From assembly GCA_011799875.1 (NCBI GenBank), contig CM022303.1:426985230-427049229 (forward strand): a stretch of 64,000 nt of DNA. Direction: 5' to 3'. This stretch comes from Thinopyrum elongatum. Its lineage: Eukaryota; Streptophyta; Magnoliopsida; Poales; Poaceae. Below the pieces are notes generated by a model. It did not search any database, had not been told where the DNA came from, and saw nothing but the letters and a program-made list of their open reading frames with translations. Made by a program: the position numbers and the translations under genes. Shown here piece by piece: positions 21,288 to 33,654 of the stretch (position 1 is the first letter of the stretch; every line of letters begins with the position of its first letter).

Positions 21288-21738
21288 TGTCGGTGTCAAA
21301 ACCGGCAGACCTCGGGGTAGGGGGTCCCGAGCTGTGGATCTAGGATTAATGGGTAATAGGGGGCGTCAAACATAGTGTTTACCCAGGTTCGGGCCCTCTC
21401 AAAGAGGTAAAACCCTATGTCCTGCTTGATTGTATTGAGTCTATGATAAAGTCTATAGAGTAGATCTACCTCGAGATCAGTATGAACTAAAACCTAAGGC
21501 TACGAGGTGATGAATTTAGCTCTAACCCTAATGACTACAACCCGCGGTTTATATAGACATCGATAGGGTTAGGGTTACCAAAGATAGATTACACCAAGAG
21601 GGAAAGAGATCTCGTCCACCCTTGCCTTGGAGGGTACACCACGGCTTCACAGGTCTCCGGTCACCACACGGCTCCACCAGTCCGGCCCATATACAATGGG
21701 CCGACGCCCCGAGTTCCCCTTAGTCCATGACTCCCTCA
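21288..21738 (-). repeat. 3' LTR of the Tat-like element
   Basis: The LTR runs from TGTCGGTGTCAAAACC to CATGACTCCCTCA on the plus strand (TG...CA on both strands), 451 bp. A TATA box for the minus strand (TATATAA) lies at 21549-21555. It matches 38321-38744 over its length. Confidence 0.9.
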
Positions 21739-22193
21739 GTAGCACCCGAATTTGCCACCAACGCCAAGACTTGTATCTGGCACCCATTCATTTGACCAAT
21801 ATTCAGCTTGCAAGGCGAGTTCTTCAATGCGCTCCACCCATGTTCGGAACCAAGCAATATCCGGAATCTGAAACGATGTTTTCACTTAACACGGAGGGCA
21901 GCAACAATAAAAAATATTGTTCAAGCATGAACAATGCCTTCATCTGATAACGTTTTTCTCTTTCAACGAGGAGTCACTTTCGGCCATAACGCCAAGCAGT
22001 TACTATTACTCGAAGCGCGGTTCGAGGCTGACGCCACGTTTCACACGTCCCCTCAAGGTGGAGATTGTGTCCTGCTTTTCGGGGGATATGGTTAATGATT
22101 TCGATTCCCCTTCCCGCTCATAACATTGCAGAGATATCAGGAAGTCGAGAGGCCAGCGGAGCGGAAAAAGGAATCCCCGGCCTGCCAACAGCC

Positions 22194-22200
22194 TATAAAG
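22194..22200 (+). promoter_or_regulatory. TATA box of the antisense ORF
   Basis: TATAAAG lies 118 bp upstream of the ATG at 22318, in a pyrimidine-rich leader (CCTTTCTCTCTACTCTCAC). The antisense gene therefore appears to have its own promoter inside the element, pointing against the LTR-driven transcript. Confidence 0.5.
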
Positions 22201-22317
22201 GGGGGGCAACAGTCTGCATCCCATGCCCTTTTCCACCTTCCACTCGCACAGACCCTTAGAGCTCCAGCGCCCTTTCTCTCTACTCTCACAGCAAATCCCA
22301 CCTCACCTCCTTCGCCC

Positions 22318-24108
22318 ATGGCCGGATCCAGTGCCAATGGGAAGTTGGAGGCCTCTTCCGTCACCAACGAGGATATACTAAAGCTGAAGGAGGCCGGTTA
22401 CTTGCTAGCCAATGTCGCCCATCGAGCCCCCAAGGAGGGCCAGATCATCCCTACGCCCGGGTCGGGCGAAAGGGTAGTTTTTCTCCTCCATTTCCTTAGG
22501 GCTAGGATTTCCCCTGCACCCCTTCGTGCGGGGGTTGATGTTCTACTATGGACTGGATTTCCATGATCTAGCCCCAACTCCCTCCTGCACATTTCGACCT
22601 TCATCATCGTCTATGAGGCGCTCCTCTGGGTCTAGCCACACTTCGGCTTGTGGCTAAAGGTATTCAATGTGAAGCCCAAGGTGGTCGAAGGCGAGCACGC
22701 GGACTGTGGAGGGGCCATGATCAGCAAGCTGACACAGGTCCAATGGCCGGACGGCCACTTCATCGATATTGTCCGGATGTGGCAGAAGGAGTGGTTCTAC
22801 ATCACCGAGCCGAGGGAGGCTGCATGGGGAGCGGCCCCTGCATTTTGGTCCGGACCCCCCACCAGACTGGCCTCCTGGACCACCAAGAGCCCAGACTGGG
22901 GATGTGTTGCCGACACCAAAGCACTGCAGAAGCACGTCGAAAACATAATACAGACCGGCGCGAAGCTGGTCGATGTGTTCCAGATCATGCTCCACCGCTG
23001 TATCCTCCCTTGCCAGGAGAGGGCCAAGCCCATCTGGGAACATGAGCTCGAGGATCCGGCCACTATGCGGTTCCTCTTCAACATGACTTCTGACAAGATA
23101 TGGGGCCAACTATTCCAGCCCTAGAAGGAGTGGCCGGCCGAGGGGAAGGACATCGGTCCTGACGCCGCGAATCCCCCAAAGGAGGTGAGTGGCATTTCTC
23201 TTCGAAGAGTGTTCGGATATTCACATTATGTGAGATTCGATCTAACCTTGTTACGTGGATTCTGCAGGGCTGGCTCGCCAAGGACAAGAAGATCAGCAGC
23301 CTGGCGCCGCTGCCGGAGGGGCCCCGGTCAGAGCAGCTGGAGAAGATGTTGGTCGTGGTGCCCTACAAGGCTTCCGCTAAGAAGGGCAAGAAGCAATAAG
23401 CACCGGAGGCCAGAGAGGGCCTCCGCTGCAGGATCCGTCCAGCAACCGGTCCGGTGATGCTGGGGCCTCATCCGTACAGGATGGGGGAGAGGAGGAGGAC
23501 GACGAAGAGGAGAGTGCCTCTTCGCACTCAAAAAAGAGGCTGGCGTCCAAGGACACCGAGGAGGTCCAACCTTCCCCGGCCCTAAAGAGACGACACAGGC
23601 CTAAGCTGGTTATACCTGACAGCTTGGATGACAAGAAGTCCGAGGAGCTCCCGAAGAAGGGATCCAGGGTTAAGCCCCCTTCCAGCAGGTAAGGTGTCGG
23701 TGTTTTCAGCTATTATGCTTTCAGTAAATTGCTTGAAGGTTAACCCCTCTGAATTGCAGTCCCCCACAAGAAAGCCCCACCGAGCAGACTTTAGAGGCGA
23801 TGTCTCCGCCGGCCGAACTGGTGGACAGTGGGTCTATGGCACACTCCGCGCCTCCTTTGGTCCTCGAAGAGGCTAAAGAGGTGCGGTCCCAAAGGACTCA
23901 TCCTACTCCGAACACGGAGGGGGAGGCCGATGCCATAATGGCCGAGGTTAACGCCTCGCACATCGATGACCAGGAGGAAGCGTCCCTCCTGGCTGACACG
24001 GGACAAGAGTCCGGACCAGCCGGACCCAAATCGTCGACCGCCCCTGAGCCCCCAAGGCCTTTGACGATGCAAACTCCTCCCAGCGGGGAAGGGGTCAGGG
24101 GGCCAACG
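22318..24108 (+). pseudogene. Antisense ORF of the Tat-like element, 5' exons
   Basis: The frame starts MAGSSANGKLEASSV, goes on to an ILKLKEAGYL segment and then to GLWLKVFNVKPKVVEG, VQWPDGHFIDIVRMWQKEWF and a TKALQKHVENIIQTG region. This is the pattern of the protein family often annotated as putative gypsy-type transposon (Transposase_28-like). A one-base shift near 22497, a TAG near 22635 and a TAG at 23122-23124 break it. Introns with good consensus are visible: GTGAGTGG...TTCTGCAG (about 23184-23267) and GTAAGGTG...AATTGCAG (about 23690-23759). The acidic Lys/Glu-rich continuation stops where the Athila element is inserted at 24109. The function of this family is unknown; it is not a demonstrated transposase. 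Confidence 0.65.
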
Positions 24109-25522
24109 TGATACGTCTTTGTCGTATCTACTTTTCCTAACGCTTTTCCTCTTGTTTTGGAGTCTAATTTGCATGATTTGAATGAAACTAACCCGGACTG
24201 ACGCTGTTTTCAGTAGAACTACCATGGTGTTGTTTTTGTGCAGAAATAAAAGTTCTCGGAATGGAACAAAACTTTGCGGGGATTTTTTATACAATAAAAG
24301 AAAATATCTGGAGCCAAGAACCACTGGAGGGGGGTACCTAGGTGGGCACAACCCACCAGGGCACGCCACCCCCTCCAGGCGCGCCCAGGTGGGTTGTCCC
24401 CACCTGGTGGCCCCGATGACCTTGAAACCGACGCTATAAAATCACATATTTCCAGAAAAAAAATCAGGGAGAAGGAATTATCGCATTTCACGAGACGGAG
24501 CCGCCGCCGTCTCCTGTTCTTCATCGGGAGGCCAGATCTGGAGTCCGTTTGGGGCTCCGGAGAGGGGGATCTTCGATCTTCGTCATCACCAACACATCTC
24601 CATCGCCAATTCCATGATGCTCCCCACCGGGAGTGAGTAATTCCTTCGTAGGCTCCCTGGTCGGTGAGGAGTTGGATGACATTCATCATGTAATCGAGTT
24701 AGTTTTGTTAAGGCCTGATCCCTAGTATCCATTATGTTCTGAGATTGATGTTGCTATGACTTTGCCATGCCTAATGCTTGTCACTTTGGGCCCGAGTGCC
24801 ATGATTTCAGATTTGAACCGTTTATGTTATCACCATTATATTCATGTTCTAGATCCAATCTTGCAAGTTATAGTCACATACTACGTGTTATGATCCGGCA
24901 ACCCCGGAGTGACAATAGCCGGGGCCACTCCCGGTGATGACCGTAGTTTGAGGAGTTCATGTATTCACCGTGTGTTAATGCTTTGTTCTGGTTCTCTATT
25001 AAAAGGAGGCCTTAATATCCCTTAGTTTCCAATAGGACCCCGCTGCCACGGGAGGGTAGGACAAAAGATGTCACGCAAGTTCTTTCCATAAGCATGTATG
25101 ACTATTTACGGAATACATGCCTACATTATATTTATGAACTGGAGCTAGTGCCGTATCGCCCTTGGTTATGACTGTCTCATGATAAATATCATCCAACGAA
25201 TCACCGATCCAATGCCTACGAATTTACCTTATATTGTTCTTGCTAAGTTACTACTGTTGCTACTGCTATTGTTACTACTACCAAATCACTGCTATCACTG
25301 TTACCGTTACTGTTACTGCTACCATTACTATCAAAACTATCATATTACTATGCTACTTATCACTTTGCTGCAGATAATTAATCTCCAGGTGTGGTTGAAT
25401 TGACAACTCAGCTGCTAATACTTGCAAGTATTCTTTGGCTCCCCTTGTGTTGAATCTATAAATTTGGGTTGAATACTCTACCCTCGAAAACTGTTGCGAA
25501 CCCATATACTTGTGGGTTATCA
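24109..25522 (+). repeat. 5' LTR of the Athila-type element
   Basis: The 1414-bp LTR runs from TGATACGTCTTTGTCG to CTTGTGGGTTATCA. It contains a TATA box (TATAAAAT, 24435-24442), a GC-rich inverted-repeat segment around 24340-24410 (GTGGGCACAACCCACC with GGTGGGTTGTCCCCACC) and a CTA/CTG-type trinucleotide-rich stretch at ~25245-25340. Confidence 0.92.
24435..24442 (+). promoter_or_regulatory. TATA box in Athila-type 5' LTR
   Basis: TATAAAAT is preceded by GACGC. The same sequence lies at 32568-32575 in the 3' LTR. Position and orientation fit the retrotransposon's U3 promoter. Confidence 0.6.
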
Positions 25523-25532
25523 AGACCTTTTC

Positions 25533-25550
25533 TGGCGCCGTTGCCGGGGA
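25533..25550 (+). other. Primer binding site (tRNA-Asp type)
   Basis: TGGCGCCGTTGCCGGGGA starts ten bases after the LTR end. It is the primer binding site described for Athila-like elements. Confidence 0.85.
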
Positions 25551-25599
25551 GCATAGCTATATTTGTTGAGTCACTTGGGATTATTATCATATTATCACT

Positions 25600-27103
25600 A
25601 TGAAGAACCTGAAGGATGCTAAGACTAAGATTTTTCCTTCAAAGACGAGGGGAGGTAAGGAACTGCCATCCAGCTCCGCTTTAGATTCACCTTCTGTTAT
25701 AAATAAACTTGCAACACCACCACATGCTATTAATTCTGATATGTCGCGAGCTATTGATGATGCTACTTCTGCTATGAATGCTACTCATGATGATGCTAGT
25801 ACCTTGCTTGATGATGATGTGCCACTAGGTGAATTTCTTGATGAACAAATTGCTAGAGTAAAACAGCATGATATTGTTGAAACTGATGATGAGCTTGAAA
25901 CTGAAAATCTTGAAATACCTACTAGAACTAGCCCTCCTAGATATGAATTGCCAAAGGTACGAGAAGATTTTGCTATGAGTGAGGAGGCAACTAGAGATAT
26001 TCTTGCTTGTAAGGATAGAGATGATCTAGAAAAATTATTATGCAAGTATAAAGAAAGATCTCTGAATGCTAAAATGAAATGTGATCCTAAGTTTGCTACT
26101 TCACCTATCTTTATTGATGATGAGGATTATGAATTCTCTTTCGACCCAGAGTTAATCACTTTGGTTGAATCTGAACCTTTCCATGGTTATGAAACTGAAA
26201 CTGTTGTGGCACATCTTACTAAGTTGAATGACATAGCCACCCTTTTTGCTCATGATGAGAAGATTCGCTATTACTATATTCTCAAGTTATTTCTGTTCTC
26301 ATTAAAGGGTGATGCTAAAGCTTGGTACAATACTCTTGCTCCTGGTTGTGTGCGTAGTCCCCAGGATATGATTTATTACTTCTCTGAAAAATATTTCCCT
26401 GCTCATAAGAAACAAGCTGCCTTCAGGAAATATTTAACGTTGTGCAAATTGAAGAAGAGAATCTCCCACAAGCTTGGGGAGGCTTCTCCAATTGCTTAAT
26501 GCTTTGCCTGATCATCCTCTTATGAAAAATGAAATACTTGATATCTTCTATAATGGACTAACCGATGCTTCTAGGGATTTCCTAGATAGTTGTGCTGGTT
26601 GTGTTTTCAGTCAACGAACTATTGGGCAAGGTGAAGAATTATTGAATAACATATTAAAAAATTATGATGATTGGACTCCTCCTGAAACACCTATTAAACC
26701 CACTCAGAAGAAGAGGGGTATCTTATATCTCAGTCCTGAAGATATGCAAGAGGCAAAGAAATCTATGAAGGAAAAGGGTATTAAAGCCGAGGATGTTAAA
26801 AATTTACCACCTATCGAAGAAATACATGGGCTTGAAGCACCACCACCACCTAAGGTGGTAGAGGTAAAATCTTTAATGAAATTCAATGATAGTGATGATC
26901 CTCGTAATAAACATCCTAGTCAATGCCATTATGAGTTTGATAATTACATTAGAAAGCAAGATCACTTCAATGCAAATGTTATGAAACAATTGAAATACAA
27001 CTCTGATATGATTGCTCGCTTAAGTGACTTGTTATTTAGAATCTCAAATGATGTTAAAGGTGTAGGAAAGCATGCCTCTATGGTTCAAACTCAATTAGAA
27101 TAA
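25600..27103 (+). pseudogene. gag: Athila gag, one frameshift
   Basis: This is the capsid polyprotein. It opens at ATG 25600 with MKNLKDAKTKIF and a Ser/Asp-rich head. A DDDVPLGEFLDEQIARVKQ segment and the gag core follow, including FSLKGDAKAWYNTL and YFSEKYFPAHKK (~26290-26420), the conserved retrotransposon gag pattern. A frameshift between about 26440 and 26490 moves to the frame starting near 26474, with ILDIFYNGLTDASRDFLDSC and a Pro-rich linker. TAA 27101-27103 is an in-frame stop, after which the same frame continues into the protease region. No CCHC knuckle is visible. Confidence 0.8.
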
Positions 27104-28375
27104 GTTGCTAAATCTCAAAGAGAGTTGCTTGATGAAATGAACAATAATATAAGTGACTTTGCTGTTAGAGTAGCAACTAGAGGAGGTAAAATGACTCAGG
27201 AACCACTTTATCCTGAGCGACACCCAAAGAGAATTGAACAAGACTCTCAAAGAATTAACACTGATGCACCTAATTCTTCTAAAAAGAAAAAGAAAAAGAA
27301 AAACAATAGGACTTTGCATGCCTCTAGTGAACCTGAAGTAGAAAAACCTCCTGATAATGGTAATGAAATTTCTATCTCTAATGCTGAAACTCAATCTGGT
27401 AACGAACACTCACCTTCTGATAATGAAAAAGATAATGATGAGGTTCATGAAGACACTCAACCTAATAATAAAGAACCAGACAATGATGTTGAGATAGAAC
27501 TAGCTGTTGATCTTGATAACCCACAACCTAAGAATAAAAGATATGACAAAAGAGACTTTGTGGCTAGAAAACACAGTAAGGAAAGAGAACCATGGGTTCA
27601 AAAGCCTATGCCCTTTCCACCTAAGTCAACTAAAAAGAAAGATGATGAAGAATTTGAACACTTTGCTGAAATGATTAGGCCAGTCTTTTTGCGTACTCGC
27701 TTGACTGATATCTTAAAAATGCCTCCTTATGCAAAGTACATGAAAGACATCATCACCAATAAGAGAAAAATACTGGAAGCTGAAATCTCCACTATGCTTG
27801 CTAATTATACTTTTAAAGATGGAGTACCTAAAAAACTTGGAGATCCGGGAATACCAACTATACCTTGCTCCATTAAAAGAAACTATGTGAAAACTACTTT
27901 ATGTGATTTGGGAGCTGGTGTTAGTGTTATGCCTTTCTCTTTATATAAAAGACTTGATTTGAATAAACTCACACGTACTGAAATATCTTTGCAAATGGCT
28001 GACAAATCAACTGCCATACCTATCGGTATTTGTGAGGATGTGCTCGTTGTTGTTGCTAATGTTACTATTTTGATTGACTTTGTTATACTTGAGATGCCCG
28101 AGGACGACAACATGTCGATTATCCTTGGTAGACCCTTCTTGAATACTGCAAGGGCTGTTATTGATTGCAATAAAAGCAACGTCACTTTTCATATCAATGG
28201 TAATGAGCATACGGTGCGCTTTCCTAAGAAACAATTCCAAGTGAATGGTATTAATGTTATTGAAAAATCTCCGACAATCACTATTGGAAGTTTTCAACTA
28301 CCTCTACCTACTATTAAAAAGAAATATGAAATGCTTATTGTTGGGGACATTCATATCCCCATTGAGGTAAATTAG
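27104..28375 (+). pseudogene. Athila gag-protease linker and aspartic protease
   Basis: The frame is continuous with the shifted gag frame after one stop. It begins with a polar region holding a (KKKKKKK) tract and Asn/Asp/Glu-rich segments, then a RPVFLRTRLTDILKMPPYAKYMKDI block. The aspartic protease follows at ~27890-28170: CDLGAGVSVMPFSLYKRL with the catalytic Asp, and NMSIILGRPFLNTARAVID with the flap/ILGRPF motif. It ends at TAG 28373-28375. In complete Athila elements RT would follow; here the frame ends and non-coding DNA begins, so pol was deleted or never present in this subfamily. Confidence 0.8.
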
Positions 28376-28579
28376 TGATTTATGAAAGTTCTTCGGTTTC
28401 ATGCTAATCGAAAGTGGTTGTTAATAAGACTTGATCAACCTTATTAATGGATCATTTTTTAGAGGTGTGAAGTTGATGAATTTAGTGAGCACTACCTTCT
28501 GTGCCTACCTTTTGTTTTCTGTTTTTCTTAGTTAAATAAAATTAAATGCCAAGCTCTATCTGTTTTCTGAGTTTTCCAT

Positions 28580-28980
28580 GCAATAAAAAAAAGACCCAAA
28601 AATAAAAGTTCTCAGAATGCTCTGAAAATTTAATACGATTTTTTCTGAATATTTCTGAATTTCTGGTGCAAATAATATCAGAGGGAGGTGCACCAGGTGG
28701 GCACAACCCACCTGGGCACGCCAGGACCCCCAGGCGCGCCCTGGTGGGTTGTGGCCCCCACGTGGGCCCCCTCACTTACTTCTTCTTCGCACATCACCAC
28801 ATTCCTCCAGAAAAAAATCACCATTGCTATCTCTCTCGTGTTCTTGCTCCCGAAACCGCGGATTTCGATCTCTTTGCTCGAAGCTCCATTTCTGAAACTG
28901 TTTCGGGGATTTGTTGCTTGGTATGTGACTCCTCCATGTGTCCAATTAGTTTTTGTTTTAGTGGTTTATATTTTGAATAA
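28580..28980 (+). promoter_or_regulatory. Internal LTR-like segment with GC-rich hairpin
   Basis: This copies the order of LTR motifs: AATAAAAGTTCTC(A/G)GAATG, then a GC-rich hairpin (GTGGGCACAACCCACCTGGGC...GCGCGCCCTGGTGGGTTGTGG at ~28695-28755), then CCAGAAAAAAATCA. The LTR has the same three blocks around 24240-24470. It lies directly upstream of the second ORF at 29162 and could supply its promoter and leader (inference). There is no gene between 28376 and 29161. Confidence 0.5.
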
Positions 28981-29161
28981 TTAGCTACTCTCGGTGCTGC
29001 TGTAGATGAGCTTGCATGTTGAATTCTTAGAATTCTAAGTAGTTTGAATGCTTGATATGGCCTCTATACATCCATATGAGTAGTAGCTATCATTTTTGTG
29101 AAGTTTTGTTGAGAAAAAATTTGTGGACTAAAAGTTTCAGAATTTTGTTCATAGGAAAAAG

Positions 29162-30181
29162 ATGAGTTTCTTTAGGAAGTTTGCTTCCAAGAAGAACTCC
29201 AAGGGGGTTATTGGGGAGTCATCTGACAATGAACTCCATACCCGGAGGTTGGCGGAGTTACGGCCGTGTGAGTGGCCGCATAATCCGTTCATGGAAGGGG
29301 CCGGAATCCTTCAAGAGTTCACACAATATGCTGCTAATGCCGGCCTCACCGACTTCATCGCAGCTGAATGCGAACAGTATCATCTCCTCACAAATTCCTT
29401 TGCGCAAAACTTTCATTTCCATTCTAGGAATAATCCCCCTAAGGTGCAGTTTAATTTATATGCTGAAACCCACCAGATACCACTTACTGAATTTTGTGAC
29501 ATATGCATGCTTCCTTCTTATGGTGATTTGGTAGAACCTAAGCCCTCGGAGTTTGAAGGTTTTTACCGTATTCTGATAGTGGGGGATGAGAGAGGAGTAT
29601 CGAGCACCACCGCTGTTAGCTTGCAGTTTTCTGACATGCATTAATTTGCTATATTTATTGCAAAGTGCTTGCTAGCGAGAGAGAAGGTGGGTGCACTTAG
29701 AGCCCCAGACTTTGCTGTTTTGCGTCGCTCACTTTATGGCGACAACACTTATAGCTTGGGAGCTATTGTGGCACGTCGCCTTCACCTTAACAGATCTAAG
29801 GGTAAAATACATGGGGGCATTTATGCTACTCGCTTGGCGACTCACTTTAACGTGCAGATACGCCAGCATGATCATCCTTTGCCCAGGGCTTACTTAGATA
29901 GAGCAGCTCTGGAGGACCACCAGTTTATTGCTGCTGATTACCCTAATATTGATATGCCTTACAAATTAGTTTTCAGTGTGAAAACTCGTGATATTATTCC
30001 CTTGCCTGCACCTGCTCTGTTTGATCATGTTGCCAAGGGCGGATACAGGATTATGCCTGAGGACATTGTCGCTTACCAGAACAAACTGGCTGCGGCACAG
30101 GACGGGCCTCAGCAGTGGGACCCTCAGGTGCCAGCTCCCCAGCACTTCAACATTGGACCTCACGGTTTCTACGACTGGTGA
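29162..30181 (+). pseudogene. Athila second ORF (ATHILA ORF-1-like), one in-frame stop
   Basis: The frame starts MSFFRKFASKKNSKG at 29162 and runs to TGA 30179-30181, interrupted only by TAA 29642-29644. The flanking codons are in the same frame, so a single nonsense change explains the break. It has ELRPCEWPHNPFMEG, an AECEQYHLLTNSF segment, FCDICMLPSYGDLVEPKP and, after the stop, SLGAIVARRLHLNRSKGKIHGGIYATRLA. This matches the family of proteins encoded 3' of pol in Athila elements (the position of env-like ORFs). I see no signal peptide or transmembrane segment, so an envelope role is not supported by the sequence. Confidence 0.65.
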
Positions 30182-32241
30182 TTGCCAAGTTAGGCCAAAA
30201 GCCAAAGCTTGGGGGAGTACATATTCCCACCGACATTACATTCATGTTCACACATTTCATTCCAGTTGTCGGTGTTCACACTTTTTCATTGTATCATCCA
30301 TGTTAAATTTATTTTCTCGCTTTCTTCTTGTGTGTTTGAAAAACTTTGAGAAAATCCAAAAATATGTTTTTTTTGCTTCTTTTTTATTTTTCTTCCTAGT
30401 TTAAATTGTTGTAGCACTAAAAAGAAAACCCAAAAAGATTTCCTTATTCTTCTTTTACTTGTTGGGAGCTTTCCCGTGTAAATAGTTTTTCTCGTTTTTG
30501 CTTTTCTATTTTCATTTGCTCGTTTTCGAAAAACCAAAAACTCCAAAAATATTTAAGTGTGTTTCTCTGAATTTCTTTTCTTTTTTATTGAGTCATACCG
30601 AGGAGAAGACCACGATGAAAATGTTGAGTGGCTCTCATTTGCATTATTGATCTGATAAAGAGCCCATATTACCTTGTCTTCTCCTCTTGAATAAAATGTT
30701 TGCAGATTCCAGCTTAGTCCACGGCACTCTTGCACTATTATTATTTTCAAATCGTTCGGTCGTGCAAGTGAAAGGCAATAATGACGATATTCGATGAACT
30801 GGCCGTGGTAGAGAGAAATGGGTATGAACTCGACTTGTTCTGTTTTTGTAAATATGTTTAACCTAGTATCCAGGATTTAGCCTATTATGATCAAACATGT
30901 TTGAAATGACAATTAGAGATTATAGTTTCTCATGCCATGCATAAGTAGCTAGGAGTGAATAATGACTTATCTTGGATATCAACATTGCGTTAAAATGATT
31001 GTTATGTAGTACGATGATATGGTGTCCTCCTCTGAATGTTCGAGTGGCTTGACTTGGCACATGTTCATGCATGTAGTTGAATCAAAACCGACATAGCCTC
31101 TATGATATTTATGTTCATGGTTTTCATATCCTACTCATGCTAGTATCCAATATTACTTATGCATAATGCATGTTCATGACCGTTGTTGCTCTCTAGCTGG
31201 CCGCTTCTCAACCTATTTGCTAGCCTTCGCCTGTACTAAGTGGGAACTCTGCTTGTACATCAAAAACCTGAAACCCAAGTTATTCCAGATGAGTCCACCA
31301 TACCTACCTATATGCGGTATTACCCTGCCGTCCTAAGTTAATTTGCATGTGCCATCTCTAAAAACTTCAAATAAATATCCTTTTTGTGTGCCTGGATCAT
31401 TCATGGAACGACAGGAGGTAGTCAGTATCTTCCATGCTAAGCGGGTTATTCTCAGGTCAAGTGTTTATTCACTCACCATCGCACGAGAAAAGGGCGGTAA
31501 TAGGGATGCCCAGTCCCAAACTGCAAAAAGAATTGATCTCTCAAATAATCAAACAAAAAATCCCAATGGAGTCATAACCTTTAACTTTCCGCTTGGGAAC
31601 CACCACTAGCGTGCTTAGCATGGGAGATATTGATAACTGATAGTCGTGAAGTAAATGAGAAGGGTGCATGTCTCAAAATTTCATTTACCTCTGTTTTAAA
31701 AACTTGAGCTCTGGCACCTCTGCAAATCACTGCATCCCTCTGAGAAGGGACTATCTCTTTACTTTTATGTTGTGTCATCACCTTCTCAAATAAGTGCCGG
31801 AACCTGAGAGCACTGCTGTCATGCTGATGCATTGTGTATAGCTAATGTTGGGTGCATCATGACTAGATCTTTTCTACCATGAATTACAATGTTTAATCAC
31901 TGCTTGAACTTTAGAGGTGCTCTGCATTTATGTTTTTCGGTCTCAGAAAGGGCTAGCGAGATACCACTATTGTCATATTATATCTTGGTTGTTTTGACAA
32001 CGTGTTGCTGTTTGAGATGTTTTATTATTGCTCTCTAGTTGGTTATGTCATTGATATGAGTTAATATAATTTTTAAGAGTTATTGTCGACATGGTTAGTT
32101 ATAATCTTTGCTGAAAACCTGGGTGCTATTTAAGCTTATTTATGAAACAAGAGCAAAAGAGTTCGTAAAATTTTTCTTTTTGACTTTCAGTTTATCAACT
32201 GAATTGCTTGAGGACAAGCAAAGGTTTAAGCTTGGGGGAGT
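30182..32241 (+). other. Long non-coding 3' region of the Athila-type element
   Basis: About 2 kb between the second ORF and the 3' LTR. It starts with T-rich and A-rich tracts (30300-30600) and has no protein-like frame. A GCTTGGGGGAGT block occurs right after the second ORF at ~30206-30220 and again as the polypurine tract at 32229-32241. The first copy could act as a secondary plus-strand primer site (inference). Confidence 0.55.
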
Positions 32242-33654
32242 TGATACGTCTCCGCCGTATCTACTTTTCCTAACGCTTTTCCTCTTGTTTTGGACTCCAA
32301 TTTGCATGATTTGAATGAAACTAACCCGGACTGACGCTGTTTTCAGCAGAACTACCATGGTGTTGTTTTTGTGCAGACATAAAAGTTCTCGGAATGGAAC
32401 GAAACTTTGCGGGGATTTTTTATACAATAAAAGAAAATATCTGGAGCCAAGAACCACCAGAGGGGGGCACCTGGGTGGGCACAACCCACTAGGGCGCGCC
32501 ACCCCCTCCACTCGCGCCCAGGTGGGTTGTCCCCACCTGGTGGCCTCGATGACCCTGAAATCGACGCTATAAAATCACATATTTCCAGAAAAAAATCAGG
32601 GAGAAAGAATTATCGCGTTTCACGAGATGGAGCCGCCGCTGTCTCCTGTTCTTCATCAGGAGGCCAGATATAGAGTCCGTTTCGGGCTCCGGAGAGGGGG
32701 ATCTTCAATCTTCGTCATCACCAACACATGTCCATCGCCAATTCCATGATGCTCCCCACCGGGAGTGAGTAATTCCTTTGTAGGCTCGCTGGTCGGTGAG
32801 GAGTTGGATGAGATTCATCATGTAATCGAATTAGTTTTGTTAGGGCCTGATCCCTACTATCCATTATGTTCTAAGATTGATGTTGCTATGACTTTGCCAT
32901 GCTTAATGCTTGTCACTTTGGGCCCGGGTGCCATGATTTCAGATCTGAACCGTTTATGTTATCACCATTATATCCATGTTCTAGATCCGGATCTTGCAAG
33001 TTATAGTCACCTACTACGTGTTATGATCCGGCAACCCCGGAGTGATAATAGCCGGGACCACTCTCGGTGATGACCGTAGTTTGAGGAGTTCTTGTATTCA
33101 CCGTGTGTTAATGCTTTGTTCCGGTTCTCTATTAAAAGGAGGCCTTAATATCCCTTAGTTTCCAATAGACCCCGTTGCCACGGGAGGGTAGGACAAAAGA
33201 TGTCATGCAAGTTCTTTCCATAAGCATGTATGACTATTTACGGAATACATGCCTACATTATATTTATGAACTGGAGCTAGTGTCGTATCGCCCTAGGTTA
33301 TGACTGTCTCATGATGAATATCATCCAACGAATCACCGATCCAATGCCTACGAATTTACGTTATATTGTTCTTGCTAAGTTACTACTGTTGCTACTGCTA
33401 TTGTTACTACTACCAAATCACTGCTATCACTGTTACCGTTACTGCTACTGCTACCATTACTATCAAAACTATCATATTACTGTGCTACTGATCACTTTGC
33501 TGCAGATAATTAATCTCCAGGTGTGGTTGAATTGACAACTCAGCTGCTAATACTTGCAAGTATTCTTTGGCTCCCCTTGTGTCGAATCTATAAATTTGGG
33601 TTGAATACTCTACCCTCAAAAACTGTTGCGATCCCATATACTTGTGGGTTAGCA
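32242..33654 (+). repeat. 3' LTR of the Athila-type element
   Basis: The 1413-bp LTR matches 24109-25522. The TATA box is at 32568-32575. The terminal hexamer is TTAGCA rather than TTATCA. Confidence 0.92.

Larger units (their letters stand above)
24109..33654 (+). mobile_element. Athila-type Gypsy retrotransposon without RT/integrase
   Basis: LTRs at 24109-25522 and 32242-33654 start TGATACGTCT. A tRNA-Asp-type primer binding site follows the 5' LTR, and a polypurine tract (AAGCTTGGGGGAGT) precedes the 3' LTR. The interior encodes gag, an aspartic protease and an Athila second ORF, but no RT, RNase H or integrase. The LTRs differ at roughly 65-70 of ~1414 positions (counted by eye), younger than the host element. 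The flanks (CAACG left, CACGC right) do not give a clean TSD, and the 3' LTR ends TTAGCA instead of TTATCA. Confidence 0.85.

Noticed and set aside
25245..25340. Functional CTA/CTG trinucleotide repeat gene segment
   Set aside because: The stretch is inside the Athila LTR and repeated in the other LTR at ~33378-33470; it is non-coding.
29162..30181. Calling the Athila second ORF an envelope gene
   Set aside because: I see no signal peptide, transmembrane helix or cleavage site; only its position is env-like.
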